64,000 nt of DNA from JACPFJ01 sp036504875 (GTDB lineage Bacteria; Desulfobacterota; Desulfuromonadia; Geobacterales; Pseudopelobacteraceae), in NCBI GenBank assembly GCA_036504875.1, contig DASXUK010000003.1, positions 1 through 64,000 of the forward strand. Reading direction: 5' to 3'. The stretch's first letter is position 1. Each line of letters begins with the position of its first letter. The position numbers and the translations under genes are program-made. Of this stretch, positions 44,192 through 53,445 are shown piece after piece. A model generated the notes under the pieces. It did not search any database, was not told the origin of the DNA, and saw only the letters and a program-made list of their open reading frames with translations.

Positions 44192-45181
44192 TTATTTTCT
44201 CGTATAACCGTTTTCTCTGAACCAGACTACTGCTCGCTCAAGAGCATTTTTTATAGGCGACAAGGGAAGTCCTAACTCATTAACTGCCCGGGAGGAGTCA
44301 AAATACATGAATTTGGCTGCCATTTGCACCCCTGCCAGAGGTATCAAGGGTTCTTTGCCGGTTATGCCGGCCAACACTTCATTAATATAGGCCGCTATCA
44401 GGATCGGTGTATAAGGAAGTCTGATCTTGGGAGCGGAAAACCCGGTGATCTCTTCCAAAACAACAAATATATCCCGCAAGGTCAGATTGACATTGCCAAG
44501 GATGTATTTTTCACCAATCCGGCCGTTTTTTTCGGCCAGTATATGACCTCGTGCGCAATCTTCGACAGCTATTATATTTAGACCGGTATCCAGGTACGCC
44601 GGCATTTTTCGGTTTAAAAAATCCACAATGATCTTTCCGGTCGGAGTAGGCTTGATATCCATGGGACCAACTGGTGTGGAGGGATTGACTATAATCAGAG
44701 GCAAACCTTTATTAATGAATTTCACGGCCTCCCGCTCGGCCAGAAATTTGCTTTTTTTGTAATGCCCGACCATATCTTCCAGGGCGACCGGTGTGGTCTC
44801 GGTACCGGGAGTACCATCACCTGGATTTCCCAGGGTGCCAACACTGCTAGTGTAAACAACCCGGTTTAGATTGTTTTTCAAGGCCGCTTCGAGAATAACT
44901 GTGGTGCCATTGACATTGACATCATACATCTCAGATGGATTGCGTGTCCAGAGGCGATAATCAGCGGCCGCGTGATACAGGGCATCACAACCTTTTAAAG
45001 CTTTAAGGAGGCCGTCGCTGTCGCGAAGATCTCCTTGCCACAATTCCACATCCAGTCCGGAAAGATTGGAGCTGTCCGAGCCGGCCCGCACCAAGGCACG
45101 CACCTCGCGCCCTTCCTTCAAAAGCTCCCTGACAATACTTGAACCTATAAAACCGGTTGCACCGGTGACGAATGTTTTCAT
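44192..45181 (-). CDS. hpnA: Hopanoid-associated sugar epimerase HpnA
   Basis: 329 residues from the ATG at 45181, chosen because family members begin MKxFVTGATGFIG; another ATG at 45211 would add ten residues, and neither has a strong ribosome-binding site. NAD(P)-binding extended short-chain dehydrogenase: TGATGFIGSSIVRELL, catalytic YKKSK (Tyr/Lys, about residue 145) and VNPSTPVGPMDIKPTPTG. Thought to act on the nucleotide-sugar or hopanoid side chain. It belongs to the shc-hpnA-dxs-hpnH cluster. Confidence 0.88.
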   Translation of the reverse strand: MKTFVTGATGFIGSSIVRELLKEGREVRALVRAGSDSSNLSGLDVELWQGDLRDSDGLLKALKGCDALYHAAADYRLWTRNPSEMYDVNVNGTTVILEAALKNNLNRVVYTSSVGTLGNPGDGTPGTETTPVALEDMVGHYKKSKFLAEREAVKFINKGLPLIIVNPSTPVGPMDIKPTPTGKIIVDFLNRKMPAYLDTGLNIIAVEDCARGHILAEKNGRIGEKYILGNVNLTLRDIFVVLEEITGFSAPKIRLPYTPILIAAYINEVLAGITGKEPLIPLAGVQMAAKFMYFDSSRAVNELGLPLSPIKNALERAVVWFRENGYTRK

Positions 45182-45249
45182 AAATTTAGTGGTTTTTCCA
45201 GCCTCTGACATTATCCAATCTGTAGATGCCAGCTTATTACTTAATGCTG

Positions 45250-45289
45250 TTTAAAAGGTAAAGCCCCGGATGCGGTAAACTCGGGGCTT
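45250..45289 (-). terminator. Terminator between shc and hpnA
   Basis: Eight-bp stem AAGCCCCG with its complement (45261-45289), then TTTACCTTTT on the minus strand. A weak T run suggests partial read-through into hpnA. Confidence 0.65.
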
Positions 45290-45327
45290 CCCTGCGACAC
45301 TTTTGTAATATCCGTCCTGATCAGCGC

Positions 45328-47376
45328 TTATTCATTCTCCCCTGCCTCCGCAGTCAAGCGGCGGTACTTGCCCAGTGCGGTCAGAGGAAAACAGTTGCGA
45401 TAGATATGATATTTGATCATGAAAAATTTTGGAAAGCCGGTACCGGTAAAAGCATCCTCATCCCAAGTTCCGTCTTCTTTCTGGTTGGCCAGCAGATACT
45501 CAATTCCCCGTGCAGCCGCTTTGGAACTGACTTCGCCGGCTGCAAAAAGCGATAGCAACGCCCAGGCAGTCTGGGAGGGGGTGCTGGGGCCGCTGCCCAT
45601 CAGCGAACGATCAATGTAGGATTCGCACACTTCACCCCATCCACCGTCGATGTTTTGCTTGGACTTAAACCAATTGATAGCCTTTTTGATATACGGCTGG
45701 GACATATCCTCACCAATAGCCTCAAGGCCGGAGAGAACCGACCAGCTGCCGTAGATGTAATTAACCCCCCAGCGACCCCACCAGGGACCTTCCGGCTCCT
45801 GTTCTTTCCTGATGAAATCCAGGGCTCGCGCCGCCGCCGGATATTTTTTTGAATACTTGAAGTTACCCATCAACTCCAGCATACGCCCGGTCAGATCGGC
45901 GGTGGGCGGATCGATCAACGCCTCCAGGTCGGCAAATGGAATTTTATTAAGCATGTGCTTGGTGTTGTCCTTGTCAAAGGCACCCCACCCGCCGTTTTCG
46001 CTCTGCATTCCAAGACACCAGGCAATGCCGCGTTTGATGGCCTGCTCCTTATGTTTTTTATCGCGAACGTTGATATCCTTAATCGCCATAATGACAAAAC
46101 CGGAATCATCAACATCCGGGTAATAGTCGTTAAGAAATTCAAAAGCCCAGCCACCCGGCTCAAGCTCAGGCGATTTGACCTGCCAGTCCCCCTTGCGCCT
46201 GACCTCCAGATCCAGCAGCCATTGTGACGCCTTGACCAGTGCGGGATGATCCTTGGGCACGCCGGCTTCTTGCATGGCCACCAGCGCCAGTGCCGTATCC
46301 CAAACCGGAGAGACACAGGATTGAAGAATGATATTTTCCTCATCCTCAATACAGAAATTTGCCAACGCCTCCAGTCCCTTGGCTACGGCCGGATGATCAT
46401 TGGCATACCCCAGGCAATGCAGCGCCAGGATCGCGTTGAGCATGGCGGGTTGGATGCCGCCCCAGTCGCCGGTTGGCTCCTGATGCTCCAGAATCCATTG
46501 TTCAGCCGCCGCAGTGGCTTTCTTTTTGAAAGGTCGTATGGGATTGGATTCGTAAACTTTGAGCAGGTGATCAACACCGATGAAAAAGTTCTTCAAGGTG
46601 ATGATGCCGTCCTCTTTGGTAAAGGTGTAATCGATCGGACGCGGTGCACGGAGATACAGCTCCTGCACTCTGGCCCAGGGGGGCACTTTACGAACCGGCC
46701 GCTCTGCCATAACCACCGAAAGCGGTATTATGGTCGCGCGAGCCCAACTTGAAAATTCATAAACGTTAAGATAAGCCCAATCAGGCAGCAGCATCAACTC
46801 AATCGGCATGGATGGCACGCCCAGCCAGGAAAATTCGCCGAACAGCGCCAGGAAAATCTTGGTGAAAACCCTGCTTTTGAGGATGCCACCATTGGCCAGA
46901 ATAAACTCGCGCGCCTTGACCATGGCCGGGTCATCAGCCGGGTAACCGGCCAGTTTTAGAGAAAAATAAGCCTCTATTGTCGTGGAAAGATCTCCGGGGC
47001 CTCCAAACCAGATGGACCAACAGCCTGCCTCAGTCTGTTTGCTGAGGATATAATTGGCCATCTTTCGCTCACGAACCTTATCAACCATTCCCAGAAAATG
47101 GAAAAGCATGATGTATTCTGAGGTGATGGTGACATTCGATTCTAATTCGGCCCACCAATAGCCATCTGGCAACTGCTCACGAAAGAAAAAATCTCTGGTA
47201 CGCTCAATTGCCTTATCCAGAGGACTTTTTGCATCTCCAACCATCTTTTTCCAGATGGAAGGCGGCAGGTGATGCACCTTGGTAGCAGGCTTTTTTTGTA
47301 AATCGATGACCGGAGCGGCTATTTCTGTGTTGAATGATGTCAGTGCTGTCGAGATCGGGTATTTCATTGAATTCAT
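45328..47376 (-). CDS. shc: Squalene-hopene cyclase
   Basis: 682 residues from ATG 47376, with AGGAG 8 nt upstream. Membrane-associated terpene cyclase that folds squalene to hopene. The catalytic DVDD motif is at about residues 421-424 and repeated QW-type motifs are present (for example QEPTGDWGG, QSENGGWGAFD, QNIDGGWGEVCES, QKEDGTWDE). The first roughly 45 residues are an N-terminal extension before the usual start of homology (LDKAIERTRDFFF...). First gene of the hopanoid cluster. Confidence 0.96.
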   Translation of the reverse strand: MNSMKYPISTALTSFNTEIAAPVIDLQKKPATKVHHLPPSIWKKMVGDAKSPLDKAIERTRDFFFREQLPDGYWWAELESNVTITSEYIMLFHFLGMVDKVRERKMANYILSKQTEAGCWSIWFGGPGDLSTTIEAYFSLKLAGYPADDPAMVKAREFILANGGILKSRVFTKIFLALFGEFSWLGVPSMPIELMLLPDWAYLNVYEFSSWARATIIPLSVVMAERPVRKVPPWARVQELYLRAPRPIDYTFTKEDGIITLKNFFIGVDHLLKVYESNPIRPFKKKATAAAEQWILEHQEPTGDWGGIQPAMLNAILALHCLGYANDHPAVAKGLEALANFCIEDEENIILQSCVSPVWDTALALVAMQEAGVPKDHPALVKASQWLLDLEVRRKGDWQVKSPELEPGGWAFEFLNDYYPDVDDSGFVIMAIKDINVRDKKHKEQAIKRGIAWCLGMQSENGGWGAFDKDNTKHMLNKIPFADLEALIDPPTADLTGRMLELMGNFKYSKKYPAAARALDFIRKEQEPEGPWWGRWGVNYIYGSWSVLSGLEAIGEDMSQPYIKKAINWFKSKQNIDGGWGEVCESYIDRSLMGSGPSTPSQTAWALLSLFAAGEVSSKAAARGIEYLLANQKEDGTWDEDAFTGTGFPKFFMIKYHIYRNCFPLTALGKYRRLTAEAGENE

Positions 47377-47620
47377 GAACAAAGCTCCTGAGTTATGCAA
47401 ATCGCAGTGCCTTGATTACAAGACTGATTAAATGTGCTTTCATAGCATGGAAATGGTAAGATGTATATCATTTTTAATGGTTAAATAATTCAGATTTCAC
47501 CGCAGAACCGCTCAGGACGGGGAAGCACCGACAGTAATTGTTTGGTTTACCACTCTTATCCGGTATGCTATACACAATAAAAATAGTAACACACCTGCAG
47601 TGAAAGCAAGGAGACACATG

Positions 47621-47944
47621 ATGTTGACGGGAAAGCAGAAACGCCACCTGCGCGGCCTTGGCCATTCGCTAAAAGCGATTATACAGATCGGCAAAAAAGA
47701 GATCGAAGATGCACTGATCAAAGAGACCGACGCAGCTCTTGAACATCATGAATTAGTAAAGGTCAAGCTGCTGGAAAGCTGCGCGCTGCATAAAAATGAA
47801 GCTGCCGAAACATTGGCCAAAGCCTGCCATGCTGAGGTGGCGCAGATTCTTGGCAGAACCTTCCTGCTTTATCGTCCTGCCAAGACTCCAATCATCGTGC
47901 TTCCTAAATCTGACACCTCAGAAAAAGCCCTCAAGAAGAAATGA
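47621..47944 (+). CDS. yhbY: YhbY-family RNA-binding (CRM domain) protein
   Basis: 107 residues from ATG 47621, the best-spaced start (7 nt) after AAGGAG; an ATG one codon earlier is possible. One CRM domain: LTGKQKRHLRGLGHSLKAIIQIGKKEIEDALIKETDAALEHHELVKVKLLES, ending with the GRTFLLYRP strand. In E. coli YhbY associates with pre-50S ribosomal subunits. The C-terminus is Ser/Lys-rich. First rightward gene after a long leftward block; overlaps gph by 4 nt. The 244-nt divergent spacer to shc has no clear promoter boxes. Confidence 0.9.
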   Translation: MLTGKQKRHLRGLGHSLKAIIQIGKKEIEDALIKETDAALEHHELVKVKLLESCALHKNEAAETLAKACHAEVAQILGRTFLLYRPAKTPIIVLPKSDTSEKALKKK

Positions 47945-48585
47945 CAGTCCGGGTTGTATTGTTTGATCTGGATGGCACGCTGGTGGATTCGCTTGAGGAT
48001 CTTACCGACGCTGTCAATCACATGCTGATCGGGTTCCAAAAAGAGCCGCTCTCCCCTGTTCAGGTACGATCTCTGGTCGGTAAAGGGGCCAGAAATCTAG
48101 TCCAGCGAGCCCTGAAATCCCATTTGCCTGCCGATATCGAGCAGGGGCTTTTGTTATTCACGCAATACAATGCAACCCACATTGCCGACAGGAGCCGGCT
48201 TTATCCTGGCACCCTCGAACTTCTGAATCAACTTATTCAAAAGGGGCTGCATCTGGCGATCATTTCCAACAAGCAGGAGGCGCTTAGCAGACTTATTCTA
48301 GAGGTACTGGGTATTGACCACTTTTTTGAATATGTCTGTGGCGGCGACACGTTTCCTGAAATGAAACCCTCTCCCCTGCCCCTGGTAGAGGTTGTTCGCC
48401 GAAGCGGGTTTACCACAGCTGATGCGATTATGGTCGGAGACAGTGTCAATGATATTCAGGCTGGGAAAAATGCCGGAATCACCACCATCGGCTGTACCTG
48501 GGGCTACGGAGGCCAAGGTGAGCTCGATGATGCTGACAATTTGGCCGGATCATGGCCTGAGGTGGCTGATATCCTACTGCATTGA
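47941..48585 (+). CDS. gph: HAD-family phosphatase, probably phosphoglycolate phosphatase
   Basis: 214 residues. HAD hydrolase: motif I LFDLDGTLVDS (nucleophile Asp about residue 9), motif II ISNK (about 108), KP before motif IV, and motif IV MVGDSVNDIQAGKNAG. The cap domain and length match phosphoglycolate phosphatase, which removes 2-phosphoglycolate formed in DNA repair. Other small phosphate esters are possible substrates. Coupled to yhbY by ATGA. Confidence 0.86.
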   Translation: MTVRVVLFDLDGTLVDSLEDLTDAVNHMLIGFQKEPLSPVQVRSLVGKGARNLVQRALKSHLPADIEQGLLLFTQYNATHIADRSRLYPGTLELLNQLIQKGLHLAIISNKQEALSRLILEVLGIDHFFEYVCGGDTFPEMKPSPLPLVEVVRRSGFTTADAIMVGDSVNDIQAGKNAGITTIGCTWGYGGQGELDDADNLAGSWPEVADILLH

Positions 48586-48663
48586 TTTCAACAACTGAAA
48601 GCGGAAACACGCGGAGGCTACAATTCATAGTTTCCGGTTAATAGACGCTTGAGGATTATAAAT

Positions 48664-50403
48664 ATGTTCGGCTGGACCGGCAAAATTCTACATATAGACC
48701 TCACCAATAGCACGAGCAAGCGCGAAACCCTGCCGCGTGAACTGCTTGAGGAATATCTGGGCGGGCGCGGGTTGGGGGTGCGGCTTATGCGCGACTATTT
48801 CCGACTCGATCCTTTTGACCCCGATATGCCGTTAATCTTTGCTTGCGGGCCGCTTTGCGGAACTCCCGCCCCTACGGCTGCCCGTTTGTCAGTAATCTCA
48901 CGATCACCGCTGACCGGGACCATTTATGACTGTTCTGCCGGTGGGCGTTTTGCCTGGCGCCTTAAAGCGGCTGGGCTGGACGCGCTCTTTATAACCGGAC
49001 AAAGTGCAGCACCAACCGCAATTGCAATTACGCCTAACGGAGTTGATTTTCTCGCAGCTGAAAAACTGTGGGGCTGTGATATCCCTACCACTGTGGCTGC
49101 CCTCAAGGAACGCGGCAGCGTGGCCGCCATCGGACCGGCCGGCGAGAATCGTGTCCTGTTTGCCAACATCATGATGGGCGAAGGCAACTCAGTCGGCCGG
49201 GGCGGACTGGGAGCGGTCATGGGGGCCAAAAAGCTCAAGGCAATTGTGGTGGATGGCAACCAGAAGAATGAGATCGCCGATCAGCACCTATTCGACAAGG
49301 CCCGCCAGGATGTAATGCGCCTTTTCAAGGCTTCGCCGGTTATATTCGGCCCTTTGGGAATCTCCGAGTTTGGCACCCCGGTTCTTGTGGATCTCTTGGC
49401 ACAGCGCCGCATGGCGCCCACCGAAAATTTCCGTAAAACTTTTTTCGAACACTCCGCCAATTATTCCGGCCCGACCATCAGGAAAGCCTGTGAAGCCAGG
49501 AAAGATGGCTGCTACGGCTGCCCAATCCAGTGCAAAAAATCAGCTAAGAACGGCGGCCACCTGCCTGAGTACGAGACGGTGTCCCACTTTGGCGGCCTGA
49601 ATAATGTTGATGACCTGGCAGCCATTGTCAAATCTAACCACACCTGCAATAATTTGGGGTTGGACACCATTTCCGCGGCCGCCACACTTTCCGCCTGGGG
49701 CGAGATCAGAGGGCAGTTTCCCACTGCCGAGGAAATACCAGCCCTGCTGGAAGACATGGCCTTGGTTCGAGGGGACGGTAAGCGCCTGGGCCAAGGATCG
49801 CGGCGCCTGGCTGAAGAGCTGGGTTATCCACAGCTATCGATGAGTGTCAAGTCGCTGGAACTGCCGGCCTATGATCCGCGCGGCGCCTATGGCATGGCAT
49901 TGGCCTACTGCACCAGCCCGCGGGGTGGCTGCCATTTGCGGGCCTACCCTATTTCGCATGAAATTCTACGTAAGCCGGTGCCGACCGACCGTTTTTCGTT
50001 CTCCGGCAAGGCCCGTATTATCGCCATTGCCGAGGATACCAACGCCGCGATTGACTCGCTGGTGGCCTGTAAATTCTCTTTTTTCGGGGCCAGCCTGGAG
50101 GAATACGCCGAGCTACTGACGGCCACCACCGGCATTGAATATTCGCCTCAGAGACTGAAGGAGATCGGTAACCGTATCTTGCTTACCGAACGTTTTTATA
50201 ACTGCACAAACGGCTTTTCCCGGATGGATGACTATCTGCCGGAGCGTTTTTATCAAGAAGAAGGTAGCAGCGGCGAAGGCATCGAAATCAGGGCCATTGA
50301 TCGGGCTCGGTTTGAGGAAGAGCTGGACAAGTACTATCGCATCAGAGGGTTGAACAACAACGGCTGTTTTGATGATAAACAGTTTCTGGAAAAACAACCC
50401 TAA
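48664..50403 (+). CDS. Aldehyde:ferredoxin oxidoreductase (tungsten/molybdenum pterin)
   Basis: 579 residues from ATG 48664 (GAGG upstream). AOR family: N-terminal GWTGKILHIDLTNS, LGGRGLGVRLM, the cluster ligands CYGCPIQC (about residue 280; CX2CX3C) and the fourth in SLVACKFSF (about 465), and the bis-pterin site YDPRGAYGMALAYCTSPRGGCH (about 405). It oxidises aldehydes to acids with ferredoxin, or runs in reverse. Substrate unknown. Its neighbours are unrelated housekeeping genes; no AOR-associated ferredoxin or oxidoreductase gene adjoins. Confidence 0.92.
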   Translation: MFGWTGKILHIDLTNSTSKRETLPRELLEEYLGGRGLGVRLMRDYFRLDPFDPDMPLIFACGPLCGTPAPTAARLSVISRSPLTGTIYDCSAGGRFAWRLKAAGLDALFITGQSAAPTAIAITPNGVDFLAAEKLWGCDIPTTVAALKERGSVAAIGPAGENRVLFANIMMGEGNSVGRGGLGAVMGAKKLKAIVVDGNQKNEIADQHLFDKARQDVMRLFKASPVIFGPLGISEFGTPVLVDLLAQRRMAPTENFRKTFFEHSANYSGPTIRKACEARKDGCYGCPIQCKKSAKNGGHLPEYETVSHFGGLNNVDDLAAIVKSNHTCNNLGLDTISAAATLSAWGEIRGQFPTAEEIPALLEDMALVRGDGKRLGQGSRRLAEELGYPQLSMSVKSLELPAYDPRGAYGMALAYCTSPRGGCHLRAYPISHEILRKPVPTDRFSFSGKARIIAIAEDTNAAIDSLVACKFSFFGASLEEYAELLTATTGIEYSPQRLKEIGNRILLTERFYNCTNGFSRMDDYLPERFYQEEGSSGEGIEIRAIDRARFEEELDKYYRIRGLNNNGCFDDKQFLEKQP

Positions 50404-50439
50404 ACCAGCCAGACTTACTACGACCGATAAAGAAGAAAA

Positions 50440-50823
50440 ATGGAAAAAGACCGCGACAACAAAAGCACCGGCAAGCTTGGCGAAGATGTGGCTTCAGCCT
50501 TTCTGACCGCCCGTGGTTTTCGCATCCTGCAACGCAACTTCTGCTGCAAGGGAGGCGAGGTGGACATCGTGGCCCGCGATCCGCGCGACAAAAGCCTGGT
50601 TTTCGTGGAGGTCAAGGCCCGCCGAAATCTTTCTTACGGGGAACCGCAACTGGCTGTGACACCTTTCAAACAGCGCCAGATTTCAAAGGCTGCCCTGACC
50701 TATCTGGCCAAGAATCAGCAAATTGATTCAATTGCCCGTTTTGACGTTATTGCTATTCTATTGGACGAGGGTGGGCGACATAAGGTAGATCATATAGTCA
50801 ACGCCTTTGAACTTGCATATTAA
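50440..50823 (+). CDS. YraN family protein (UPF0102, nuclease-like fold)
   Basis: 127 residues. The family core is seen: GKLGEDVASAFLTARGFRILQRNFCCKGGEVDIVARD and LVFVEVKARRNLSYGEPQLAVTPFKQRQISKAAL. The E-V-D and F-V-E-V-K residues form a restriction-endonuclease-like catalytic pattern; the role is unknown. It lies 36 nt after aor and 11 nt before the nitrilase gene. Confidence 0.9.
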   Translation: MEKDRDNKSTGKLGEDVASAFLTARGFRILQRNFCCKGGEVDIVARDPRDKSLVFVEVKARRNLSYGEPQLAVTPFKQRQISKAALTYLAKNQQIDSIARFDVIAILLDEGGRHKVDHIVNAFELAY

Positions 50824-50834
50824 AGGAGATTGCG

Positions 50835-51683
50835 ATGGATTTTAAGGCCGTATTGGCTCAGATAAAACCCAAACTGGGCTGCATAGCCGATAACCTGGCG
50901 CTAATTGAGGAGCGCATCCAGGATGCTATCGATGCCAAGGCCGATCTGGTGATCTTTCCCGAGTTGGCCCTGACCGGATATTTTCTCAAGGATCTGGTGC
51001 CCGAGGTGGCCCGCCGTCTGGACTCACCCGAGATCCTGCGGCTGGTTGAGCTTTCGCGGAAAATTTCCATAGCTGTGGGATTTGTCGAGGTAACCGATGA
51101 TTACCGCTTTTTCAACTCGGCTCTGTATCTCGAAAATGGCCGCATACTGCACTTGCATCGCAAGGTCTACCTTCCGACCTATGGACTGTTTGACGAACAG
51201 CGCTACCTGGCGCGCGGCGAGCACTTCCGAGCCTTCAACACTAAATTTGGGCGGATGGGAATGTTGATCTGTGAGGACATGTGGCATTTGTCCGCCTCCT
51301 ATATTTTGGCTATGGATGGCGCAACCACACTGCTTTGTCTCTCCAGTAGCCCCGGCCGGGGTGTGGAGGGGGAATCGCTCGGATCGGCCCGCGCCTGGCA
51401 ACAGTTGACCTCTACCACTGCTTTGTTCCTCAACTGTCGTGTGCTGTACTGCAACCGGGTCGGCTATGAGGATGGCATCAACTTTTGGGGCGGATCGGAA
51501 TATGTGGCACCATCGGGTGAGTCGATAGTGAGGGCAAAGTTGCTGGAAGAGGATTGTACGGAAGCCATGGTCGACGAAGGAGCGCTCCGGCGTGAGAGGA
51601 TTTTTTCTCCCATGCTGCGGGATGAAAACCTGTTCGTTACCATGCAAGAGTTGCGACGCATTGAAAACGAGAGGGGGCTGTAA
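50835..51683 (+). CDS. Carbon-nitrogen hydrolase (nitrilase superfamily), probable glutaminase partner of NadE
   Basis: 282 residues. Catalytic triad all present: Glu in FPELALTGYF (about residue 43), Lys in HRKVYLPTYG (about 111), Cys in LICEDMWHLSAS (about 147). The CEDMW context is that of the glutaminase domain of glutamine-dependent NAD synthetase, normally fused to the N-terminus of NadE. Here it is a separate gene ending 1 nt before nadE, so the two may form one enzyme. A biotin- or omega-amidase role is the alternative. Confidence 0.85.
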   Translation: MDFKAVLAQIKPKLGCIADNLALIEERIQDAIDAKADLVIFPELALTGYFLKDLVPEVARRLDSPEILRLVELSRKISIAVGFVEVTDDYRFFNSALYLENGRILHLHRKVYLPTYGLFDEQRYLARGEHFRAFNTKFGRMGMLICEDMWHLSASYILAMDGATTLLCLSSSPGRGVEGESLGSARAWQQLTSTTALFLNCRVLYCNRVGYEDGINFWGGSEYVAPSGESIVRAKLLEEDCTEAMVDEGALRRERIFSPMLRDENLFVTMQELRRIENERGL

Positions 51684-51684
51684 A

Positions 51685-52506
51685 ATGGCGGGACTGTCAG
51701 CCAACACCTCATTATTAAGAACTATGCTTACCGGCTTCATCCGCGACGAAGTGCACAAGGTCGGCCTTAAAAAGGTGGTCCTTGGGCTTTCCGGCGGGAT
51801 TGATTCAGCCCTGGTGGTTTTTGTTGCGGCCGAAGCGCTCGGGCCGGAGAATGTACATGCCATCTGCATGCCCTACAAGAGCAGCAACCCGGAAAGCGAG
51901 GAACATGCCCTTCTGGTGGCCCAGGCCTGCGGCGTTAATTTCACAGTTGTTCCAATCACACCGATGGTCGATGCCTACTTCGAAATGTTTCCTGATGCTG
52001 AGAACATGAGGCGCGGTAATAAAATGGCTCGTGAGAGGATGACTATACTTTTCGACCATTCAGCTCTTTTGTCGGCACTGGTGCTGGGAACCAGCAACAA
52101 AACCGAGCTCCTATTAGGTTATGGCACCCTTTATGGTGACATGGCATCTGCTCTTAATCCGATCGGCGATCTGTACAAAACCCAGATCTGGCAACTGTCC
52201 GAGGCAATGAGTGTGCCGCAGGCGGTCATCGAGAAAAAACCCTCAGCCGATCTGTGGGCTGGTCAGACCGATGAGGAGGAGTTAGGCTTTTCCTACCGCC
52301 AGGTGGATGAACTGCTCTATCGCATGGTTGACCAGCGCATGAACCGTCAAGAGCTGATTGCTCAAGGTTTTGACGCTGATTTCGTGGATGTAATTTACCA
52401 CAAGGTGCAGAACTCTCACTTTAAGAGGCGTATGCCGGTGATCGCCAAGGTCTCGCTTCGCACCATCGACAGGGATTTCAGGTACGCTCGCGATTGGGGG
52501 AAATAG
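51685..52506 (+). CDS. nadE: NAD synthetase
   Basis: 273 residues from ATG 51685, 1 nt after the preceding stop, with GAGGGGG 7 nt upstream. Makes NAD from nicotinate adenine dinucleotide, ATP and ammonia. PP-loop LGLSGGIDSALV (about residue 33), GTSNKTELLLGYGTLYGDMASALNPIGDLYKTQI, and KKPSADLWAGQTDEEELG. Length equals the synthetase domain alone, so ammonia must come freely or from the nitrilase-like partner encoded just before. Confidence 0.95.
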   Translation: MAGLSANTSLLRTMLTGFIRDEVHKVGLKKVVLGLSGGIDSALVVFVAAEALGPENVHAICMPYKSSNPESEEHALLVAQACGVNFTVVPITPMVDAYFEMFPDAENMRRGNKMARERMTILFDHSALLSALVLGTSNKTELLLGYGTLYGDMASALNPIGDLYKTQIWQLSEAMSVPQAVIEKKPSADLWAGQTDEEELGFSYRQVDELLYRMVDQRMNRQELIAQGFDADFVDVIYHKVQNSHFKRRMPVIAKVSLRTIDRDFRYARDWGK

Positions 52507-52850
52507 TGAAAAAGATGAGCAATGCCACCCTGGTTTATTCCTCTGAAACCGGACGGATCAAACAGGACAAAACTATATCCCGGGCAACACAGCCTGCCAA
52601 ACAGCCTGTCGACGGTACGGTTCGTCTGCGGCGCGAGGTCAAGGGGCGTGGTGGTGGAACGGTGATTGTAATAACAGGCATTCCCTTGGCGTTTGCCGAA
52701 CTCAAGGAATTGGCCGGCGCGTTGAAAAAACGCTGCGGCTGCGGCGGCACGGTCAAGGATGGCATAATCGAGATTCAGGGGGACCACCGCGATATTTTAC
52801 TGGGTGAACTGCAAACGCGCGGCTATAAGGTTAAACTGGCGGGCGGGTGA
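52506..52850 (+). CDS. SUI1/eIF1-like translation factor (YciH family)
   Basis: 114 residues from a GTG start that overlaps the nadE stop (TAGTG), with GGGGG nearby; an ATG three codons on is an alternative. C-terminal SUI1 domain: RLRREVKGRGGGTVIVITGIPLAFAELKELAGALKKRCGCGGTVKDGIIEIQGDHRDIL. Bacterial members (YciH) affect start-site selection on some mRNAs. No structural anomaly. Confidence 0.9.
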   Translation: MKKMSNATLVYSSETGRIKQDKTISRATQPAKQPVDGTVRLRREVKGRGGGTVIVITGIPLAFAELKELAGALKKRCGCGGTVKDGIIEIQGDHRDILLGELQTRGYKVKLAGG

Positions 52851-53033
52851 TCCTTTCCGCTGCCGCAGGAAGATTGCCCTCAATTCTCTTGGCTCCTTTC
52901 AAAGAACGACAGCCTGGCTTCTCTTACTCAAGATCATTCCCTTAATGAAGAAGAGTTCCAGTTCGCCTCAATATTTCTGTTTTTCTCAAACACCTCCCGC
53001 ATCAACATGAAATAAGTAACGGTCTTTTGAGGC

Positions 53034-53063
53034 TTGACGCAAGAGCTTGTTATGTGGTAATAA
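53034..53063 (+). promoter_or_regulatory. Possible promoter for tRNA-Leu
   Basis: TTGACG (53034-53039), 18-bp spacer, TAATAA (53058-53063), about 100 nt ahead of the tRNA. The rest of the gene-free stretch 52851-53165 shows no convincing gene. Confidence 0.4.
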
Positions 53064-53165
53064 ATACATCTTTATTTAAAAGCAAAGCAGTTTGCGATGC
53101 CATTCAGACAATTAATTACGGCTACCGTAACAACCTGATGTTCAGGGATTTAAATTGGAGTAAAT

Positions 53166-53250
53166 GCGAGCTTGGCGGAATTGGTAGACGCACTAGCCTT
53201 AGGAGCTAGCACCGAGAGGTATGGGAGTTCGAGTCTCCCAGCTCGCACCA
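53166..53250 (+). tRNA. tRNA-Leu (anticodon TAG)
   Basis: Acceptor stem GCGAGCT pairs with AGCTCGC; the CCA end is encoded. The anticodon stem CTAGC/GCTAG holds the loop CTTAGGA, giving anticodon TAG (codon CUA and family). There is a long variable arm as expected for leucine, and the T loop GTTCGAGTC is normal. Confidence 0.95.
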
Positions 53251-53445
53251 AATTTACGAAATTCTACAACTACCGGAAAAACTATCCATTTGCAGTGTTG
53301 AGGGTGCGGGAAATAAAATAAAGTCAGTTACTAACTGGCCACTTTTTATACTCCTATAAATATTCAAATCCCCTCTCTCGCTCCACAATTTATATTCTTT
53401 GGATAATTCAGCAGGTAGTACATACAATCGGAGAGGTTTGAAAAC

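Noticed and set aside
53320..53350. Possible terminator after tRNA-Leu (CAGTT-act-AACTG followed by a T run)
   Set aside because: Only 5 bp of stem with a 3-nt loop and a 5-nt gap before the T run; too weak.
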